The notes: generated from the sequence alone by a model not told the origin. Shown: positions 1 to 6,858, counted from the stretch's first letter. The stretch is DNA of 21,867 nt from Clostridium sp. CAG:245 (GCA_000435175.1 FR880061.1:10026-31892); one strand, 5' to 3'. Translations and numbers: made by a program.

Positions 1-423
1 AACCATATCGCATTTGTTTAAGTAAACAACGATATATTTAACACCAACTTGTCTAGCAAGTAATATATGCTCTCTTGTTTGAGGCATTGGTCCATCAGCT
101 GCAGAAACAACTAATATAGCACCATCCATTTGAGCAGCACCAGTGATCATGTTCTTTACGTAGTCTGCGTGTCCTGGGCAGTCAACGTGAGCATAGTGTC
201 TTTTTGCTGTTTCATATTCAACGTGAGCAGTATTAATTGTAATACCTCTTGCTCTTTCTTCTGGAGCACCATCGATTTGATCGTATGCTTCGTATTTAGC
301 TTGTCCTAATAAGCTTAAGTATTTTGTAATAGCTGCTGTTGTAGTAGTTTTACCGTGGTCAACGTGACCAATTGTACCAATGTTTACGTGTGGCTTTGTT
401 CTTACAAATTTTTCCTTTGCCAT
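1..423 (-). CDS. tuf: Elongation factor Tu, N-terminal part (cut by left edge)
   Basis: This is the first 141 residues of EF-Tu, the GTPase that brings aminoacyl-tRNA to the ribosome; the gene runs off the left edge. The start is the ATG at 423-421, preceded by a strong AAAAAGGAGG site. Visible GTPase motifs are the P-loop GHVDHGKT (residues 19-26), the switch I region RARGITIN (57-64), DCPGH (81-85) and NKCD (136-139, guanine specificity). It follows fusA on the same strand, the normal last position of the bacterial str operon. The 150-nt gap to fusA holds a hairpin (498-538), so tuf may have some separate control. Identification is secure; only the truncation limits it. Confidence 0.97.
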   Translation of the reverse strand, partial: MAKEKFVRTKPHVNIGTIGHVDHGKTTTTAAITKYLSLLGQAKYEAYDQIDGAPEERARGITINTAHVEYETAKRHYAHVDCPGHADYVKNMITGAAQMDGAILVVSAADGPMPQTREHILLARQVGVKYIVVYLNKCDMV

Positions 424-497
424 TTAATTTTCCTCCTTTTTAGTTAGTCTTGAGTTTTGCTCATGACTATTTATATTTAAAATTAATATCTTATTTC

Positions 498-538
498 ACA
501 CCTGCATTTTACTATATTTTCAAGTAAAATGCAAGTGT
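498..538 (-). promoter_or_regulatory. 16-bp hairpin in the fusA-tuf gap
   Basis: The arms at 498-513 and 523-538 pair over 16 bp with a 9-nt loop. As minus-strand RNA the stem has one U-G wobble; on the plus strand that position is a C-A mismatch, so the minus strand folds better. No U-run follows it in the fusA-to-tuf direction, so it is not a plain terminator there, although a T-rich run follows on the plus strand. It may be a processing site or pause between fusA and tuf. The role is inferred. Confidence 0.45.
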
Positions 539-573
539 TATTTTTGTTTTCACAATATATACATATTTGTATA

Positions 574-2664
574 TTATTCTGCTTTCTTAGATCTAGAAGC
601 AACTATTTGCTCTAATACAGACTTTGGAACTTCTTCGTAATGGCTTGGTTCCATTGAATATGTTCCTCTACCTTGTGTCTTAGAACGTAAGTCTGTTGCA
701 TAACCAAACATTTCTGAAAGTGGAATAAATCCTCTTATTATTTGGTTACCGTTTCTAGCTTCCATTCCTTCCATTCTACCACGTCTAGAGTTAATGTCTC
801 CAATAACATCTCCCATGTATTCTTCAGGAACAGTTACTTCAACCTTCATTATAGGCTCTAATATAACAGATTTTGCTTGCTTACATCCTTCTTTGAAAGC
901 CATAGATGCAGCAATCTTGAATGCCATTTCAGATGAGTCAACTTCATGGTAAGAACCATCAACTAATGTTGCTTTGAAGTCTATAACTGGGTATCCAGCT
1001 AATATACCACTCATAGCAGATTCTCTTAATCCATCTTCGATTGGTTTGATGTATTCCTTTGGAACGGCACCACCAACGATTTTGCTCTCGAATTGAACTC
1101 CAGAACCTGGCTCTAATGGTTCCATTTCGAACCATACATCACCATATTGTCCGTGTCCACCAGATTGACGAACAAACTTACCTTGAACTTTAACCTTATT
1201 TCTGATTGTTTCCTTGTAAGAAACTTGTGGCTTACCAACTGTACATTCAACTTTGAACTCTCTCTTTAATCTGTCTACGATGATATCTAGGTGAAGCTCA
1301 CCCATACCAGCGATGATTGTTTGTCCAGATTCTTGGTCTGTCCATGTTTTGAATGTTGGATCTTCTTCAGCAAGTTTTGCTAAAGCTATTCCCATTTTTT
1401 CTCCATTAGCCTTGTCTTTTGGCTCGATAGCTATATCGATAACTGGCTCTGGGAATTCCATTGATTCAAGTATAATTGGGTGGTCTGGATCACATAATGT
1501 ATCACCTGTTGATACATCTTTTAATCCAACTGCTGCTGCAATATCTCCTGCATAAACTTTTTCAATATCTTGTCTATGATTTGCATGCATTAATAGGATT
1601 CTTCCTATTCTGTCTTTCTTATCCTTTGTAGCATTTAAAATAGTAGTTCCTGTTGTACATGTTCCAGAGTAAACTCTGAAGAAGCATAGTTTTCCAACAT
1701 ATGGATCTGTCATTATTTTGAATGCTAATGCTGCAAATGGAGCATTGTCATCAGTCTTACTTTCAACTTCGTTTCCATCTTCGTCAACACCTTTGATGTT
1801 TGGAATATCAAGTGGTGATGGTAAGTAGTCAACGATTGCATTTAATAATTCTTGAACACCCTTGTTCTTGTATGATGAACCACATGTCATAAGAATTAGA
1901 GCGTTTGATATAGTTCCTTTTCTTAATCCTGATTTGATTTCAGCTTCAGATAGTTCTTCACCATCTAAATATTTCATCATTAATTCATCATCTTGTTCTG
2001 CTGCTGCTTCAATCATTTCTTGTCTATATTTTTCAGCATCTGCTTTCATATCTTCAGGAATATCACATTCTTCAATGTCTTTTCCTAAATCATCTTTATG
2101 AATAAATGCTTTCATTTTTATTAAGTCAACAATTCCTTTGAAATTGTCTTCTGCACCTATAGGCAATTGGATTGGAACTGGATGAGCTCCTAATCTTTCT
2201 TTTATTTGGTTTATACAACCATAGAAATCAGCACCAGTAATATCCATTTTGTTTACATATACCATTCTTGGTACCATGTATTTATCAGCTTGTCTCCAAA
2301 CTGTTTCAGATTGTGGTTGAACTCCACCTTTTGCAGCAAGTACTAGAACAGCACCGTCAAGAACTCTTAAAGATCTCTCAACCTCAACTGTAAAGTCAAC
2401 GTGTCCTGGGGTATCGATAATGTTTATTCTATTACCTAACCAGTGGCAAGTTGTAGCAGCAGATGTAATTGTAATACCTCTTTCTTGCTCTTGGGCCATC
2501 CAGTCCATAGTAGCAGCACCATCATGAACCTCACCTATTTTGTGTGTTCTTCCTGTGTAGAAAAGTATTCTCTCTGTTGTTGTTGTCTTTCCTGCATCAA
2601 TGTGAGCCATTATTCCTATATTTCTTGTTTTCTCTAAAGGAAATTCTCTTCCGTCTCCGGCCAT
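574..2664 (-). CDS. fusA: Elongation factor G
   Basis: The product is EF-G, the GTPase that drives tRNA-mRNA translocation and, with RRF, ribosome recycling. At 696 residues it has the usual full length. The P-loop reads AHIDAGKT (residues 20-27), followed by the switch I segment RGITITSAA, the DTPGHVDF motif, and NKMD for guanine recognition. Later domains are intact, including the domain IV segment with RQSGGHGQYGDV and the C-terminal GDINSRRGRMEGME region typical of EF-G. The ATG at 2664 is preceded by AAAGGAAG at good spacing. It is the third gene of the str operon. A 127-nt hairpin element fills the gap to rpsG. Nothing in the reading frame is unusual. Confidence 0.98.
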   Translation of the reverse strand: MAGDGREFPLEKTRNIGIMAHIDAGKTTTTERILFYTGRTHKIGEVHDGAATMDWMAQEQERGITITSAATTCHWLGNRINIIDTPGHVDFTVEVERSLRVLDGAVLVLAAKGGVQPQSETVWRQADKYMVPRMVYVNKMDITGADFYGCINQIKERLGAHPVPIQLPIGAEDNFKGIVDLIKMKAFIHKDDLGKDIEECDIPEDMKADAEKYRQEMIEAAAEQDDELMMKYLDGEELSEAEIKSGLRKGTISNALILMTCGSSYKNKGVQELLNAIVDYLPSPLDIPNIKGVDEDGNEVESKTDDNAPFAALAFKIMTDPYVGKLCFFRVYSGTCTTGTTILNATKDKKDRIGRILLMHANHRQDIEKVYAGDIAAAVGLKDVSTGDTLCDPDHPIILESMEFPEPVIDIAIEPKDKANGEKMGIALAKLAEEDPTFKTWTDQESGQTIIAGMGELHLDIIVDRLKREFKVECTVGKPQVSYKETIRNKVKVQGKFVRQSGGHGQYGDVWFEMEPLEPGSGVQFESKIVGGAVPKEYIKPIEDGLRESAMSGILAGYPVIDFKATLVDGSYHEVDSSEMAFKIAASMAFKEGCKQAKSVILEPIMKVEVTVPEEYMGDVIGDINSRRGRMEGMEARNGNQIIRGFIPLSEMFGYATDLRSKTQGRGTYSMEPSHYEEVPKSVLEQIVASRSKKAE

Positions 2665-2710
2665 ATTTTTTCTTCCTTTCTAAATAATTTTTTCTTTTAA
2701 TATACATGTA

Positions 2711-2837
2711 AAATTTCAACTAGAAGCAAGTATAACAAGGCAACCGAATCAAAAATAACGGAGGCGTACGTGGTGTACGTCGAGTATATTTTTAGATGAA
2801 GGTTAACGAAGTTAGACGACGCTTATAGTTTAAATTT
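2711..2837. repeat. 127-nt imperfect palindromic element between rpsG and fusA
   Basis: The ends are inverted repeats matching at 15 of 17 positions (2711-2727 against 2821-2837). The inner sequence continues to pair imperfectly up to a tip with the stem CGTAC/GTACG around 2766-2780. The element therefore folds almost end to end into one long hairpin. Its right edge touches the rpsG stop codon at 2838. Its base composition (several GTACG, GGAGGCG and GACGAC blocks) is more GC-rich than its surroundings. It resembles a small non-autonomous repeat (MITE or REP-like) lodged in an essential operon, but it could be an intercistronic regulatory or processing structure. Only one copy is seen here. 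Confidence 0.55.
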
Positions 2838-3308
2838 TTAAAATTTGTAGTGAGCAAAAGCTTTATTAGCTTCAGCCATCTTATGCATATCTTCTTTCTT
2901 CTTGAAAGCTCCACCGTTTCCAGCTACAGCATCCATTATTTCTCCAGCTAATTTTTCAGACATTGTTTTTTCATGTCTCTTTCTAGCATATGAAACTAAC
3001 CATCTAAGTCCTAATGTTTGTCTTCTTTCTGGTCTAATCTCTAATGGTACTTGGTATGTAGCACCACCAATTCTTCTAGCTTTAACTTCTAGAACTGGCA
3101 TTACGTTGTTTAGTGCTGCTTCAAATACTTCTAGTGGATCTTTTTGCTCTTTTTCTTTTATGATATCGAATGCATCATAAACGATAGTTTGAGCAACTGT
3201 CTTTTTACCATCTAACATAACATTGTTTATTAACTTTGTAACAACTTTGCTATTATATATTGGATCTGGTAAAACATCTCTTTTTGCTATAAATCCTTTT
3301 CTTGGCAC
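2838..3308 (-). CDS. rpsG: 30S ribosomal protein S7
   Basis: S7 is the primary binding protein that organises the head of the 30S subunit and contacts the E site. The 156-residue product matches the usual length and begins MPRKG; family hallmarks such as NNVMPVLEVKARRIGGATYQVP and the RRQTLGLRWLV segment are intact. The start codon is GTG (3308-3306), with an AAGGAGGG site just upstream. It sits between rpsL and fusA as in the canonical str operon. A roughly 185-nt gap with stable hairpins separates it from rpsL, longer than needed for simple coupling. In Escherichia coli the equivalent gap is the S7 autoregulatory site; whether that applies here is not shown. Confidence 0.97.
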   Translation of the reverse strand: MPRKGFIAKRDVLPDPIYNSKVVTKLINNVMLDGKKTVAQTIVYDAFDIIKEKEQKDPLEVFEAALNNVMPVLEVKARRIGGATYQVPLEIRPERRQTLGLRWLVSYARKRHEKTMSEKLAGEIMDAVAGNGGAFKKKEDMHKMAEANKAFAHYKF

Positions 3309-3419
3309 TTTTCTTCCCTCCTTATAAAATTGATACTAATTTATTACCTAGTATCTTTGGTACTCTAAAAAGTTTAATACTAAGCCTTCGGCTTTTCTTC
3401 TTAAAACATTTCTAGTTTA

Positions 3420-3473
3420 GTGCTATATATCTATGCTAAATTTAAGAACCTTAAATTAGTAAGTTATATGCAC
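3420..3473 (-). promoter_or_regulatory. Extended hairpin in the rpsL-rpsG gap
   Basis: A perfect 8-bp stem (3439-3446 with 3450-3457, 3-nt loop) is embedded in a longer fold closed by GTGCTATAT (3420-3428) against ATATGCAC (3466-3473) with one bulge. A second small stem, GATACTA/TAGTATC, lies at 3332-3355, close to the rpsG ribosome binding site. The gap could hold a translational control site for rpsG, such as S7 feedback, or an mRNA processing site. No terminator-type U-run follows on the transcribed strand. Confidence 0.4.
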
Positions 3474-3493
3474 CTTCTAAGTATTTTGAATTT

Positions 3494-3907
3494 TTATTTT
3501 TTAGGGCGTTTAGCTCCATACTTAGATCTTCCTTGCATTCTGTCTTTAACACCTGCTGTATCTAAAGTTCCTCTTATAATGTGGTATCTAACACCTGGAA
3601 GGTCTTTTACTCTTCCTCCTCTTATAAGAACAACACTGTGTTCTTGTAAATTGTGTCCGATTCCTGGAATATAAGATGTTACTTCGTATCCGTTTGAAAG
3701 CTTAACTCTGGCAACTTTTCTTAAAGCTGAGTTTGGTTTCTTAGGTGTAACAGTTTTTACTACAGTACATACACCTCTTTTTTGTGGAGATCTTCTATCT
3801 GTTGTTTTCTTTTTCATAGAATTGTATCCATGTTGTAAAGCTGGTGATGTTGATTTTGTTGTAGTAGTTTTTCTTCCTTTTCTTACTAATTGATTAATTG
3901 TTGGCAC
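3494..3907 (-). CDS. rpsL: 30S ribosomal protein S12
   Basis: S12 sits at the decoding centre and affects fidelity and streptomycin sensitivity. The 137-residue protein has the Gram-positive-type long N-terminus (MPTINQLVRKGR). The conserved loops TPKKPNSALRK (residues 54-64) and RGGRVKDLPGVRYH (96-109) carry lysines at 56, 57 and 101, the wild-type state at the positions where streptomycin-resistance changes usually occur. The start is GTG at 3907-3905 with AGGAGGTGA upstream. It is the first gene of the str operon, with a clear promoter at 3975-4003. Confidence 0.98.
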   Translation of the reverse strand: MPTINQLVRKGRKTTTTKSTSPALQHGYNSMKKKTTDRRSPQKRGVCTVVKTVTPKKPNSALRKVARVKLSNGYEVTSYIPGIGHNLQEHSVVLIRGGRVKDLPGVRYHIIRGTLDTAGVKDRMQGRSKYGAKRPKK

Positions 3908-3947
3908 TTAAATTTCACCTCCTAATTTTAATTTGCTAGCACAATAA

Positions 3948-4003
3948 AATAAAGCTATTTATACTAGCTTTATTATTTTACCATATCATGCCACTAAAGT
4001 CAA
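3948..4003 (-). promoter_or_regulatory. str operon promoter with inverted repeat at the start site
   Basis: On the minus strand TTGACT (3998-4003) and TAAAAT (3975-3980) are separated by 17 bp, a good sigma-A-type promoter pointing at rpsL. Immediately downstream a perfect 10-bp inverted repeat (3948-3957 with 3965-3974, 7-nt loop) spans the likely transcription start. It could be an operator or an early RNA hairpin. Between this promoter and the plus-strand promoter at 4104 lies about 100 nt of AT-rich sequence with no further feature seen. Confidence 0.7.
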
Positions 4004-4103
4004 TGAATTATTATGAAATTTTTCCAGTTTCCGTAAGGGTAAATCGTATATTTTTTTAAAATTCAGAATAAAATATTAATGTATATTTATTACTAAAATT
4101 TAC

Positions 4104-4133
4104 TTGACAAAGTTCATGAAAAAATTATATAAT
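4104..4133 (+). promoter_or_regulatory. Promoter of the ToxIN-type cassette
   Basis: A consensus TTGACA (4104-4109) and a consensus TATAAT (4128-4133) are 18 bp apart. Transcription would begin about 7 nt downstream, close to 4140, just before the first 39-nt RNA repeat at 4147. A strong promoter ahead of the repeats and a weaker supply of toxin mRNA is the standard arrangement of type III toxin-antitoxin loci. Confidence 0.8.
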
Positions 4134-4146
4134 AAATATATAAAAA

Positions 4147-4263
4147 TCGTGGTGTTTCACTACCATTAAACGAGAAAGTTATAAGTCGGGTGTTTCACAG
4201 CCTTAAAAATGAGAAAGTTATAAATCGGGTGTTTCACTACCATTAAATGCGAAAGTTAAAATC
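4147..4263 (+). ncRNA. toxI: Type III antitoxin RNA: three tandem 39-nt repeats
   Basis: Three contiguous units begin at 4147, 4186 and 4225, each 39 nt. Shared blocks are TCG-GGTGTTTCAC near the start and GAAAGTTA near the end; the middle varies slightly. There are no spacers, so it is not a CRISPR. In known type III systems such repeats are cut apart by the cognate toxin and each unit folds into a pseudoknot that binds and inhibits it. A comparable fold is possible here: GGU pairs with ACC (GCC in unit 2, kept by a U-G wobble), and the UUUC in that loop can pair with the downstream GAAA. A terminator follows directly, then the ToxN-like gene. The antitoxin role rests on layout and the neighbouring toxin. 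Confidence 0.85.
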
Positions 4264-4300
4264 AAGAGAAGACATCGGCAAGATTCTTCTCTTATTTTTT
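4264..4300 (+). terminator. Intrinsic terminator between antitoxin repeats and toxin gene
   Basis: AAGAGAAGA (4264-4272) pairs with TCTTCTCTT (4285-4293); an inner ATC/GAT pairing adds 3 bp with one bulged C. A run of six T (4295-4300) follows, and the toxin ribosome binding site AGGAGG starts at the next base. Such a leaky terminator sets an excess of antitoxin RNA over toxin mRNA in ToxIN-type loci. Confidence 0.85.
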
Positions 4301-4311
4301 AGGAGGTAAGT

Positions 4312-4833
4312 ATGAAATTAAATTTATACAGTGTTAGTGATAAATACATAAAATATTTAAGACAATTTGATGAAAGAATCTACGACAATAAAGAAGATAT
4401 AAGAACTCAAACCAGAAAATATTTAGGAATTGTATTGACAGTAAACGATTTTAATTATTATATTCCAATGTCATCTCCTAAAAAGTCAGATTACATTGAT
4501 TATGAAAAAAAGATTATTAGAAAAGACACAAAAACAATAATTAGAATTTATAATAGTGATAGACTTTATGGAACTTTAAGAATAAGTAATATGATACCCG
4601 TTCCAATTACAGAATTAGAACCATATGTAATTAGCAATGAACGTAATAAAAAATACAAAGAAGTAATTTTAGGTGAATTAAGATATATAAACAACAATTC
4701 AGAGAAAATCATGAAAAATGCTGAGATTGTATATAAACAAAAACTAAAAAACGAAGAAATCGGTTACATAAAAAATACAGTAAACTTCAAATTGCTAGAA
4801 GAAAAATTGAAGGAATGGAATAAGAGCCTATAA
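4312..4833 (+). CDS. toxN: ToxN/AbiQ-family type III toxin, endoribonuclease
   Basis: The 173-residue product matches the ToxN/AbiQ family in length and motif order. The N-terminus has YSVSDKYIKYLRQFD, then a strand YLGIVLTVNDFNYYIPM running into SSPKK (residues 54-58), the conserved serine/lysine region around the active site of this family. NMIPVP lies mid-protein, followed by a helix with KYKEVILGELRYIN and a C-terminal FKLLEEKLKEW. Family members are sequence-specific RNases that arrest growth, often aborting phage infection, and are held inactive by small repeat RNAs. The ATG at 4312 follows AGGAGG at 4301-4306. The gene is the only clear plus-strand CDS here, preceded by three RNA repeats and a terminator. 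Recognition is from memory of the family; the subfamily (ToxN, CptN or TenpN) is not certain, with ToxN favoured. Confidence 0.87.
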   Translation: MKLNLYSVSDKYIKYLRQFDERIYDNKEDIRTQTRKYLGIVLTVNDFNYYIPMSSPKKSDYIDYEKKIIRKDTKTIIRIYNSDRLYGTLRISNMIPVPITELEPYVISNERNKKYKEVILGELRYINNNSEKIMKNAEIVYKQKLKNEEIGYIKNTVNFKLLEEKLKEWNKSL

Positions 4834-4858
4834 ATAATAAAAGCTGCACGCATGTAGC
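4831..4858 (-). terminator. Terminator for the D,D-carboxypeptidase gene
   Basis: On the minus strand GCTACA and TGCAGC (4853-4858 and 4843-4848) form a 6-bp stem with one G-U pair and a 4-nt loop, followed by TTTTATTATTTA. It overlaps by three bases the larger hairpin at 4856-4907, so the two folds compete. Confidence 0.55.
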
Positions 4859-4912
4859 AACTATGATTATATTATTATGTAGATATAATAATATAATCAT
4901 AGTTGCTTTCTA
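4856..4912 (+). terminator. 23-bp perfect inverted repeat, terminator after toxN
   Basis: The arms 4856-4878 and 4885-4907 are perfectly complementary over 23 bp with a 6-nt loop, and TTTCTAATTTT follows on the plus strand. It lies between the converging toxN and carboxypeptidase genes and probably ends toxN transcription. The stem is unusually long and perfect for a simple terminator. Confidence 0.7.
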
Positions 4913-4929
4913 ATTTTCTCATAGAGATA

Positions 4930-6171
4930 TTATATTTGCTGATTTATTAGCATTTTTCCCATATCTTCAAATCTATTTAACACTATTTTAAAGTAATCTT
5001 TCCAATCTCGTTTTTGCACTTCATTTACATTCACTATATCTATGTTCTCCAATATTTCACCATTTAGTTTTACTGTTAATGTACCCATTACATTCCATTG
5101 TTCCACTGGAGCCTCTACTTCAGTTAGTGCATTAATTGAGTATTCAATTTTATCGTTATCGCAGATTGGTATTGTTGCTTTTTCTATTGCACCTAATGCT
5201 AATTTAGGATTACTTGTTTTTCCCTTTATTATTAAAATTCTTTTCTCATTTATATTTTTCCATTTATTAAATTCTTTTATTATTTGTTCTTCCAAATTGC
5301 ACATTTTGTATTTTGAAAAGGTATATTCTATTAGATTCACACTATCTTTTGTTCTGTCTTTTTTGGTATCTGCTCCCAAAACTATTGTAATTATATCCAT
5401 GTTATTTCTTTTGGTTTCCGTTACTAAGCATCGCCCCGCATTGTTTGTAAAGCCTGTTTTTACACCCACCACACCGTTTAGTACACCTAATAATTCGTTA
5501 GTGTTGTTTATTTGCCTTGACTGATTATTTATGTATATCGTTGTTGATTTTGTTCCAACTATTTTTGCAAAAGTCTCATTATCCATTGCATAATCTGTAA
5601 GTTTTGCAAGCTCTAACGCAGTAGTATAATGGTTTGCATCATCTAGTCCATGAGGTGTTACAAAATGTGTATTTGTAAGTCCAAGTTCAATGGCCTTCTC
5701 ATTCATTAATTCCGCAAATCCTTTTACACTCCCACCAACATGTTCTGCTAATGCTACGGCAGCATCGTTTCCCGACCTTAGCATAAGTCCGTATAACAAA
5801 TCTCTTACACTAGCCTTGTCTCCTCTTTTTAGTCCTAACCTTGAGCCACCTGTTCCACCTGCTTTTGCACTTACAGTTACTTTTTCATTTAAATCTGCTT
5901 TTTCTAATATGACTATTGTAGTCATTATCTTTGTTGTGGACGCCATGGCAGATTTAACATCTTCATTTTTTCCTATTATCATACTTTTTGAGATTCTATC
6001 GTAAACAATATATCTTCTAGAATTTGTTTTTGGTAATTCACTCACATTTGAGGCTGTAACTTCTATTGTATCTTCAAAATCGACCTCGTTATCCACATCA
6101 TCTGCACAAACAGTGGAAAAATTAAGTAAAATTAGCAGAAAAATAAGTATACTATATAATATTTTTTTCAT
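4930..6171 (-). CDS. dacF: D-alanyl-D-alanine carboxypeptidase (peptidase S11, PBP5/DacF type)
   Basis: This penicillin-binding protein trims the terminal D-Ala from peptidoglycan stem peptides outside the membrane. The 413-residue product starts with an export signal (MKKILYS plus a hydrophobic stretch, likely cleaved after TVCA at about residue 23). The three active-site motifs are present: STTK (residues 78-81, nucleophile Ser78), SGN (133-135) and KTG (238-240). A C-terminal domain of about 120 residues follows, as in PBP5-like enzymes. An in-frame GTG seven codons upstream (6192) is rejected as the start because AAGGGAG lies inside that extension, seven bases before the ATG at 6171. It converges with toxN. 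No good -35 box was seen upstream, only a TATAAT about 35 bp from the start. The choice of dacF over dacA or dacB is by resemblance only. Confidence 0.92.
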   Translation of the reverse strand: MKKILYSILIFLLILLNFSTVCADDVDNEVDFEDTIEVTASNVSELPKTNSRRYIVYDRISKSMIIGKNEDVKSAMASTTKIMTTIVILEKADLNEKVTVSAKAGGTGGSRLGLKRGDKASVRDLLYGLMLRSGNDAAVALAEHVGGSVKGFAELMNEKAIELGLTNTHFVTPHGLDDANHYTTALELAKLTDYAMDNETFAKIVGTKSTTIYINNQSRQINNTNELLGVLNGVVGVKTGFTNNAGRCLVTETKRNNMDIITIVLGADTKKDRTKDSVNLIEYTFSKYKMCNLEEQIIKEFNKWKNINEKRILIIKGKTSNPKLALGAIEKATIPICDNDKIEYSINALTEVEAPVEQWNVMGTLTVKLNGEILENIDIVNVNEVQKRDWKDYFKIVLNRFEDMGKMLINQQI

Positions 6172-6383
6172 TATTGTCTCCCTTAGAATCACATAATTTA
6201 GAAAATTATAACTTTTATCTCATTATTAATAGATATTTATTTTCCTCAAATTTATTACTGCTTTTTACTTTCTACAAAAATAAAACACCCAAAATTGAAG
6301 CATTTCGTTGCCCATTTTTGGATATTATTAATTATATTTTTAGTTTTATGAAACTTTATATTTAACTGCTATTATGGTGTTTC

Positions 6384-6399
6384 TCCCACCCACCTCCCT
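6384..6399 (-). other. G-rich run downstream of the broken pilin-like gene
   Basis: The minus strand reads GGGAGGTGGGTGGG, four G-blocks (one only GG) separated by single bases, in an otherwise AT-rich 255-nt gap (6172-6426). It could form a G-quadruplex-like structure in DNA or RNA. No gene was found in the gap. The function is unknown. Confidence 0.35.
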
Positions 6400-6460
6400 A
6401 GCTCATTGTTTTTTCATTCATCTTCTCTACTTACTTAAATTCCAAGCATTATTCGTTTTC

Positions 6461-6475
6461 TCTCCTGTTAGGAGA
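6461..6475 (-). repeat. Small hairpin just 3' of the variable-like region
   Basis: TCTCCT (6461-6466) and AGGAGA (6470-6475) form a 6-bp stem with a 3-nt loop, located just downstream, in gene direction, of the GC-rich LRPVVSL coding block. In the Bordetella phage retroelement a hairpin shortly after the variable repeat assists homing; the analogy is inference. Confidence 0.45.
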
Positions 6476-6477
6476 CT

Positions 6478-6640
6478 AGATGATAGAGAAACTACGGGGC
6501 GAAGACGATAGTTATTGTAGCTAGTGTTGCCGTACGAGCTGAACATGCTAACACCGTAAGTATTAGTGTTAGCAATGCGCAAACCGAAGTAAGCAATGTC
6601 TGAGTTAGTAATGACACAGCGCGAAGCCACCCAGTACCAT
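6478..6640 (-). other. GC-rich C-terminal block resembling a retroelement variable region
   Basis: By hand count 73 of 160 bases between 6481 and 6640 are G or C (about 46%), against roughly 25-30% around it. Codon choice changes abruptly: upstream codons are nearly all NNA, while here most end in C or T (GTC, ATT, ACT, GAC, TAC, GCT, AGC, GGC). That pattern fits adenine-directed mutagenesis of AAC/AAT template codons by a diversity-generating retroelement. The block codes for a tail running from WYWVASRC through FGLR to RLRPVVSL. No reverse transcriptase or template repeat is in the window, so a remote or lost element would be needed. Confidence 0.5.
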
Positions 6641-6858
6641 GATGAATTGCCTAATACACTTCCTACATCTCCATAATTTATTGCATTTATTGTTATATCA
6701 TAACGTGTTTGCGTTACTGTTAATGGATTTCCGGTTCCTGATGTGTTATCAGTTGTTGGCTCTGTTGTTGCTATTGCTTTACTCTCTTCATATGGGTCAT
6801 TTCCTTTACTTATATCTGGTTGTGCTATTGTACTTGCATTTGCTTCTGCTACATTTAC

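Noticed and set aside
3494..3907. Streptomycin-resistance allele of rpsL
   Set aside because: The lysines at residues 56, 57 and 101 are the wild-type residues.
4147..4263. CRISPR array
   Set aside because: The three 39-nt units are directly contiguous with no spacers, and a terminator plus a ToxN-like gene follow.
6172..6192. Seven-codon N-terminal extension of the carboxypeptidase (GTG start)
   Set aside because: The ribosome binding site of the ATG at 6171 lies inside the extension, and the signal peptide starts at that ATG.
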